Positions 57,460 to 64,000 of a DNA stretch of 64,000 nucleotides are shown here, piece after piece. The stretch spans positions 310,001-374,000 of the forward strand of contig NW_024470382.1 in the NCBI RefSeq assembly GCF_900496995.4. Reading direction: 5' to 3'. Position 1 is the first letter of the stretch. Every line of letters begins with the position of its first letter. The notes beneath the pieces were generated by a model. It did not search any database. It saw only the letters and a program-made list of their open reading frames with translations, and was not told the DNA's origin. This DNA comes from Aquila chrysaetos chrysaetos (taxonomy: Eukaryota; Chordata; Aves; Accipitriformes; Accipitridae). The position numbers and the translations under genes are program-made.

Positions 57460-58505
57460 AGGGTTTAGTGGACACTGGGGGGGAGTGGGGCGTGCTGGGG
57501 GGAGGGTGGTTGTAATGGGGTGGGGGAGGGGATGAGATTCGAGGGCCCGTGTTGATACTGGGAGGGGACTGGGGTATACTGGGGAGGTCTGTTTGCAGTG
57601 GCGAGGGGGAGGGCGGTGAGATGAGAGGGTCTAGTTGATACTGGGGGGGGGGGGGGCTGGGGCGTGCTGGGAGGGTGTGCTTGTAATGGGGGAGGGAGGG
57701 CAGTGAGATGGGGGTCTGGTTGATACTGGGGAGGGACTGGGGCGTACTGGGGGAGTCTGGTTGTAGTTGCAGGGGGAAGGGCAGAGAGATGAGGGGGGGT
57801 CTGGTTGATACTGGAGGGACAGGGGTGTGCTGGGAGGGTGTGCTTGTAATGGGGGGAGGGAGGGCAGTGAGATGAGGGTCTGGTTGATACTGGCCAGGGA
57901 CTGGGCCATACTGGGAGAGTGTGATTGAAATAGCAGGGAGGAGGGTAGTGAGATGAGAGGATCTTGTTGATACTGGGGGGGACTGGGGCATGATGGGAGG
58001 GTGTGGTTATAATGATGTTGGAGCACAGAGAGATGAGGGGGTCTGATACTGGGGGGGACTGGGGTGTGCTGGTGTGGTCAGGGTGCAGTGGGGTGGGGAG
58101 GGCAGTGAGATGAGAGGGTCTGATACTTGGGGGAACTGGAGCGTGCTGGGAGGGTGTGGTTGTAATGGGGTGGGGGAGGGCAGTGAGATGAGAGGGTCTG
58201 GTTGATAGTGGGAGGGACTGGGACATGCTGGGAGGGTGTGCTTGTAATGGAGGGCAGGAGGGCAATGAGATGAGAACGTCTGTTTGATACTGGGGAGGGA
58301 CCGGAGCATACTGGGGGGTTCTGGTTGTAATGGGTTTTGGGAGGGGGATGTGATGGGAGTGTCTGGGTGATACCAGGGTACACTAGGACATACTGGGAGG
58401 GCTTGTGGTGTTCTTGGGGGTGGGGGATATCAGGATATGCAGGGAGGATCCTTGTTGATACTGGGGGAAAACTGGGCCATGCTGGGAGTATCTGGGGTGT
58501 TCTGG
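57460..58505 (+). repeat. G-rich minisatellite, period about 82 bp, 11-12 copies
   Basis: A phrase like TTGATACTGGGGAGGGACTG recurs near 57,550, 57,633, 57,720, 57,801, 57,881, 57,966, 58,042, 58,121, 58,200, 58,281 and 58,448. Units contain several runs of 3-9 G, so the array could form G-quadruplexes on the non-template strand of the gene starting at 57.1 kb. Long proline-rich open frames on the minus strand are artefacts of the array. Confidence 0.9.
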
Positions 58506-59602
58506 GGAGTGGAAAAGGGGTGCAGGGCTGGGCTGCGGGGGAGTTCCTGGCCATCCCACGGACACTGGGGATTCTGGGCGAGCAGGGGGGTGTCACTGAC
58601 GCTATGGGGGGGTGAAAAAAATCATGTATTTTTGGCCTGGCAGCTCCTACGCGGCTGTGGTTGGAGCCTTTTTCTCTGCTGTGAATTCCTCCATCTCTGC
58701 CTCTTTGCTCCCACACAGGCCCCATCCTTCCTTCCACTGAAATTATTCTTTTTCCCTTCCCAACATATTTTCTTGCTCTTGTTTAGAGCCTGGGGGGCAG
58801 CAATTCCTTCGCAGCTACGCTTGATACCCCCAGCTCTTGCTCCGTGGGAAGGACTGGTCACCCCGATCAGTCCCATGACTCTCTCCAAAATGGCAAGTCG
58901 CCGTCACCCTGTCTTTGCTAAAGCTGTTTTCACCTGGGTTCGGCTCAGCCGTGGCACTGCCTGCCCAGGGAATACCTCTCCTGCTGTGTTTTCGGAGCAC
59001 GTAAGCTTTTTTGGGACCCTCGTGGTTGCTTGTTTTGGGCTGAACCCACCAAATCTTCTCTGCTTTGGCTCATAGAAGCTCCACTCTGGCAGATGCTTGC
59101 TGGTTTTTCCCCCAAGTATGTCACCTTGCCACCCTTGTGCTTTTCTCGCTTTGCCCCTTGCTGTTCCTCTGGCTCATGAGGTCCACAGGTGCTGCCTGTA
59201 CACTTTAATCCCTTCCCCAAGGGCAGACTCCTCTGAAACCCCTCAGTTTAAACCAGCCAGTGGTGGTGGATCCTTCCTGGCCCCCAGTAAGTCCAGCATC
59301 TCGTTCCGTTTCTCTCCCGATTAACATCCCCCTACTGTGGTGGGCCTCAAGGGGCTCCCACATAGCTGTACCCAGCACTGCAGCAACTAGGGAAACCCTA
59401 AAACCTCTCAGTGACTTTGCCATAGTTGTCCCATGGTGCCAGAAAACACTGAATTTATCATCCTGCCTGAATTCATAGTGGCAAGTCAGCCAGGATGTGC
59501 TGGATGTCTGGATGGCAGCAGAGGCACCCCTAATATCTGGCTTTTTCGGAGCTGGGGGAAGCATGTTTCCAATGAAAGGCTGGGCATGGGGCTCTTCACC
59601 AC
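58506..59602. other. Intron 1 sequence, nothing recognised
   Basis: Ordinary intronic DNA between the G-rich array and the first LTR. No exon with a recognisable domain was found. Confidence 0.5.
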
Positions 59603-60733
59603 CATCATGGTTTAACCCCAGCCAGCAGCTAAGCACCACGCAGCTGCTCTATCACTCTTCTTCCTCAACTGGACAGGGGAGAGAAAAATATAATAACAGG
59701 CTCATGGGTCGAGATAAGGACAGGGAGAGATCACTCAGCAATTACCATCATGGGCAAAACAGACTTGACTTGGGGAAAATTAACTTAATTTATTGCCAAT
59801 CAGACCAGAGTAGGGTAATGAGAAATAAAACCAAATCATAAAACACCTTCCTCCCACCCCTCCCTTCTTCCCAGGCACAGCTTTACTCCTGAATTCTCTA
59901 CCTACCCTCTCCCTCCGTGGCGCAGGGGGACAGGGAATGGGGGTTACGGTCAGTTCATCACACGTTGTCTCTGCCGCTCCTTCCTCCTCAGGGGGAGGAC
60001 TCATCACTCTTCCCCTACTCCAGTGCAGGGTCCCTCCCATGGGAGACAGTTCTCCATGAACTTCTCCAGCGTGGGTCCTTCCCATGGGCTGCAGTTCTTC
60101 ATGAACTGCTCCAGCATGGGTCCCTTCCATGGGCTGCAGTCCTTCAGGAGCACACTGCTCCCGCGTGGGTCCCCCACAGGGTCACAAGTCCTGCCAGCAA
60201 GCCTGCTCCAGCATGGGCTCCTCTCTCCACGGGGCTGCAGGTCCTGCCAGGAGCCTGCTCCAGTGCAGGCTTCTCACGGGGTCACAGCCTCCTTCAGGCA
60301 TCCCCCTGCTCCGGCGTGGGGTCCTCCACAGGCTGCAGGTGGAGATCTGCTCCACTGTGGACTTCCATGGGCTGCAGGGGGACAGCCTGCCTCACCATGG
60401 TCTTCCCCATAGGCTGCAGGGGAATCTCTGCTCCGGCGCCTGGAGCACCTCCTCCCCTCCTTCTTCACTGACCTTGGTGTCTGCAGGGTTTTTTCTCTTA
60501 CATGTTCTCACTCCTCTCTCCAGCTGCAGCTTCTGTTGTGCAGCAACTTTTTTTTTCTTCTTAAATTTGTTATCCCAGAGGCACTATCACCGTCGCTGAT
60601 GGCCTTGGCCAGCAGCGGGTCCATCTCAGAGCCAGCTGGCATTGGCTGTGCCGGGAAGCTTCTAGCAGCTTCTCACAGAAGCCACCCCTGTAGCCTCCCC
60701 GCTACCATAACCTTGCCATGCAAACCCAATACA
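59603..60733 (-). mobile_element. Solo LTR, long ERVL-type endogenous retrovirus fossil
   Basis: About 1,131 bp, minus orientation, starting TGTATTGGG at 60,733 and ending in GGCTGGGGTTAAACC-type sequence near 59,603. It is flanked by a 5-bp duplication ACCAC (59,598-59,602 and 60,734-60,738). The middle (about 60,020-60,420) has tandem units of roughly 40 bp with the words GGGCTGCAG and GCTCCAGC, a known feature of long avian ERVL LTRs. No internal viral region is present. It lies antisense in intron 1 of the 57-kb gene. Confidence 0.85.
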
Positions 60734-60738
60734 ACCAC

Positions 60739-61825
60739 CTGCTCGTGCGAGTCTCCCCCTCTGTGTCCGTGTCCCGCTCCCAGCCCACTCTGTGCTGTCC
60801 TTTTCGGCCCACGCAGGTGATCCCGTTTTTAACACCTGCATTTGAGAGCAGGGGGACATGAGATGGCAGGTTTTGTTCTCCCCTCTGCTTGGGGAGAGCT
60901 TTCTGATCCCCCCCACCCAGTGTCACCCTGATGTCTCAACTCAAAGGGAAGGGCTCCGCAGCCTCCAGGTGAGAGTCCTGGCCAAGAAATGGTCTAAATC
61001 CATCTCAGAAAGGTGAGCGTGACCCAGGAGAGGGTAACTGTGAGCCTTCATCTCTGCTTCCAGCGTTACTCATGCAGTAAATACTCAGGGCTAGGCTGTT
61101 TAAACAACAACGGGAGCGTCTCATGAGTGCCTGCCTCAGCAGGGGACAAAAAGTGGTCATCTCCGTTCGTCTAAATAAGGATTTCTGCTGGTTTGGCGTT
61201 TTTATTGGCTTTCTCTACTTCTGGCCTTCTCATTTATTCAACCTGCCATCCCCCTCACCCTTTTCTGTTTGTAATATATTCGACCGTCACCTTCATCTCC
61301 TCCCTTTTCGATGTGGGATTCCTCAGCTTTGCTTTATCAGGATGTCCCATCCTAGTGCTCCTGCATTATTACCCTTTGGGCTGATGTTACTTGCTCTGTG
61401 CCAGCGAGACCAAATCGCGCCTGGAAACCCTCTCGCTTTGGCCGTGAATTCTGTTCTCCACACCTTGAGACCTGGCCAGGGGTGGGAGGTGCGGGTGAGG
61501 AGCAGGGTTTCTTGGAGCACTTTTTACTCGTTATGCTTTAATGGGCTCAAAGTGGTTATAAATAGTGTTTAGCTCGTTCACTCATAGCTCACCCCCTTGC
61601 CTTCCCTTGCAGTTGCCTGGTTGAAGCTGCATCCCCAGCTACAGCGGGCTCCCACTGATAACGGGGTGCTGGGGGGGTTTGGAAAATCCCTTGGAAGGAC
61701 CCCATCACGTCACTGGCTGTCCGTAATCCTGCGGGCTCCCATCTATTCATAGCAGCCACCGAGTTTTACCAAATTACACCCCACATTGCAGATGCCAGCG
61801 TGGCCCAGTGGCCTCAGGCAGACTC
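60739..61825. other. Intron 1 sequence between two LTRs, nothing recognised
   Basis: Mixed-composition DNA without a recognised exon, RNA gene or repeat family. Confidence 0.5.
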
Positions 61826-61830
61826 GGCGG

Positions 61831-62423
61831 TTTCGTGGTTTAACCCCAGCCAGCAACTAAGCACCACGCAGCCGCTCGCTCACTTCACGCCCACCCAGTG
61901 GGATGGGGGAGAGAATCAGGGGGAAAAAAAGTCATACTTGTGGGTTGAGATAAGAAGAGTTTAATAGAACAGAAAGGAAGAAACTAACAATGATAGTAGT
62001 ATCAATACTAAAATGACAATAATAATACTGAAAGGATTGGAATATACAAAACAAGTGATGCACAATGCAATTGCTCAGTACTTGCTGACCAATGCCCAGT
62101 TATTTCCCAAGCAACAATCCTCCCCACCAGGCCAACTTCCCCCAGTTTATATACTGGACATGACGTGCCATGGTATGGAATATCCCTTTGGCCAGTTTGG
62201 CTCAGCTGTCCTGGCTGTGTCCCCTCCCAACTTCTTGTGCCCCTCCAGCATTCTTGCTGGCTGGGCAGGAGAAGCTGAAAAATCCTTGACTTAGTCCAAA
62301 CGCTCCTTGGCAACAACTGAAAACATCAGTGTTATCAACGTTCTTCTCATACTGAACCCAAAACATAGCACTATATCAGCTACTAGGAAGAAAATTTACT
62401 CTATCCCAGCTGAAACCAGAACA
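61831..62423 (-). mobile_element. Solo LTR, ERVL-type endogenous retrovirus fossil
   Basis: About 593 bp in minus orientation, starting TGTTCTGGTTTCAGCTGGG at 62,423. It is bounded by the 5-bp duplication GGCGG (61,826-61,830 and 62,424-62,428). Its outer end shares the GGTTAAACC-type terminus with the LTR at 59,603-60,733, so the two belong to related ERVL groups. No internal region remains. Confidence 0.88.
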
Positions 62424-62428
62424 GGCGG

Positions 62429-63789
62429 GGTCTTTGTGCCCAGAGTTTATCGGTTCTTGGGGGTCCGACCGCACCAGCAGGTCTCCAGCACTTACCAGTC
62501 TTTGGAAGGCTTTGGCATGCTGCCTTCCCAGCCTGTACCTTTCCTCTCTTCTGCCTTTTTTTTTTTTTTCTGACAGCCGTTTCCCTGCTCACACGCACAG
62601 GAGTCCCTTCTTGGGCACCTTTAGGGTGGTTTTACATCTGGCTTTGTGGCAGCTTCCTCACCGTGTTGGTGTCGTGTTGGTGGGAGCGCTCTCCTCTGTG
62701 CAACAAGGTGCTTGGAGGCCCTTAAAGCATCTGCTGCTCCTGATGTCCCCTCCACCCCGCTGCCTCTCACCAGGATGTCTGTGGACATGGAAGGCAAGAC
62801 CAAACCACTTGAATTAGCTGTTTGTGATGAAGACCTCCTTGTTTTAGCTGGTCGCTCTTGTCTGTGCATCAGGCTCTCATGGGGTGTGATTTCACACGGG
62901 GTTTTGAGAGACGGATTGTGCTTCTTCCCGTCCCTTGGCTAAACCGATCCATGTGTGGTGTCCCAAATGGGGACAGCAAATCCAGCCCAGGGGATCCCCA
63001 CGGTGGATATCAGAGCCCGATGTCTCTTGTTGAGCTGTGCAACCGCTGAAAGGGCTCCAGAGGTATCAGTGGGCTTGGATGGAGCTTGGAAAAACCCTGG
63101 CCTAAGAGAGGAGCATTTGTTGAGAAGGTGATCTGAAAAACCACCCCGATACCCTCTGGAGCCGAGTTGCGGTATTGAATCCCCAGGAGCTGGGGGCTGA
63201 ATCCCCCTGTGCATCCACTGCCTGTGCACAAGGCAGGGCTGACAGCTCCTTGTCCCGGACGAGGGGTCACGTAGGCACCCGGGGAGACCAAGCACCCTCC
63301 AAGGAGCTTTTCAAAGCCCTGTCTGGAAGCTGCCGGCCAGCCAGTGTGGCCCTTGATGGTTGTGGACACAGTTGAGGTTGGTCCCTCAGCTGTTGCTCTG
63401 ACCAGCTAGCTATGAGCAGGCCCTGTGAGGAAGTGAATCGCTCCCTGCTATGAACAGCAGCTGCTTGTGGGTGCTAGTAACAGGCTTATGGGTAAAAAGG
63501 CTTTTAAGTGCTGATCAGGGCCGTTTCTCTGGTGCTAGGTCTGCCCGTCACCTCGATCCCCCAAAGGGGAAAGGGATTGGTGACACCAGGTTTTACAAAC
63601 TCTCTGTAGTGTCTGTCTTTATGCCTCCTCTTCTTCCCTAGAGTTTCCCTCCTTTCGTATGTCTCTGTATCTCTCTCTGACCTCCCTCTGTGCTGCTGCC
63701 ACCCACGTCTTCATCTTCATGCCTCTTCTTTTACCGTCTTGCTCCAGCCTGTTGCTCCTCTCACGCTCTCTCCTTTCTCATTTTTGTAG
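62429..63789. other. Intron 1 end, nothing recognised
   Basis: No exon or classified repeat was seen. The last 200 bp become pyrimidine-rich (CTCTCTGACC, CTCTCCTTTC) and lead into the acceptor at 63,789. Confidence 0.5.
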
Positions 63790-64000
63790 GGGCTGCCATG
63801 GAAGGGCAGCTGGGTCCCCCGGTCTGCGAGCCCCCCTTTTCCCAGAGGCTCTCCCCGCTTTCTGAAGGAGATGGGCCTGAAGGTGAAGAAGAGCAGGAGG
63901 AGGCTCAGGAGGAGGACACAGCCGGGACACAGCTGAGAGAAGAGCCGGGAGAAGGCTCCCCAGAGCGGCTAGGACAAACTTCTCCACGCCGCTCAGGACG
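63790..64000 (+). CDS. First coding exon of the plus-strand gene, N-terminus only (unidentified)
   Basis: A strong acceptor TTTCTCATTTTTGTAG precedes GGGCTGCCATGG, a near-perfect start context, with ATG at 63,798. The frame stays open to the window end (67 codons). It reads MEGQLGPPVCEPPFSQRLSP, then an acidic stretch GEEEQEEAQEEDTAGTQ and SPERLGQTSPRRSG. The low-complexity acidic N-terminus with SP motifs suggests an intracellular, possibly nuclear, protein with disordered ends. I do not recognise the gene. The CpG-island promoter with NRF1 and ETS sites suggests broad expression. Confidence 0.75.

Noticed and set aside
57224-58737. Proline/serine-rich minus-strand open frames of up to 266 codons
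   Set aside because: They are the complement of the G-rich minisatellite, with the same phrase repeated in all frames. No splice or domain support.

Overview
The window looks like bird (Aves) genomic DNA. It carries many CR1 LINE pieces, several with the typical 3' tail of short ATTCTATG-like repeats. It also has three solo ERVL-type LTRs with 5-bp target duplications, and intron-containing vertebrate genes. The bird order cannot be told by eye. All coordinates come from reading the sequence; percent identities are estimates by eye.

Layout. 1-2,900: no gene recognised. 2,945-6,655: a near full-length minus-strand CR1 LINE split by a solo ERVL LTR (3,652-4,235). 6,660-10,317: AT-rich, no gene. 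10,318-13,752: left arm of a large inverted duplication, carrying a signal-peptide exon (12,138-12,168). 13,768-14,930: an older, diverged relative of part of the same duplicated DNA. 17,436-31,934: plus-strand gene A, a signal-peptide exon plus nine SRCR (scavenger receptor cysteine-rich, group B) exons, each 324 nt and phase 1-1. 34,933-40,683: minus-strand gene B, a signal-peptide exon plus four SRCR exons of 330 nt each. Genes A and B converge tail to tail. 39,091-47,294: right arm of the inverted duplication. It spans the first exon and 5' flank of gene B and is split by about 4 kb missing from the left arm and by a younger CR1.

47,757-50,349 (minus): a complete six-exon cytosolic sulfotransferase of the SULT2 family (287 codons) with catalytic His99 and both PAPS-binding motifs. 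54,087-54,216 (plus): one fibronectin type II exon, like those of the sperm-binding proteins ELSPBP1/BSPH1. In human those genes lie next to SULT2A1 on 19q13.33, so the neighbourhood appears to be conserved synteny. 54,256-56,945: a 2.7-kb minisatellite of about 52 copies of a 52-bp unit rich in CACGTG E-boxes. It runs directly into a CpG-island promoter (about 56,945-57,260) with three perfect NRF1 palindromes and two ETS sites. That promoter starts a plus-strand gene with a noncoding exon 1 (donor after 57,199) and a first coding exon at 63,790 that leaves the window. Its intron 1 holds a G-rich minisatellite with a period of about 82 bp and two solo LTRs.

Genes A and B are probably innate immune pattern-recognition receptors of the CD163/WC1/DMBT1 type. 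Their history is the most unusual part of the window. The 5' flank and signal-peptide exon of gene B were copied in inverted orientation upstream of gene A, which may give gene A a second, phase-compatible first exon.
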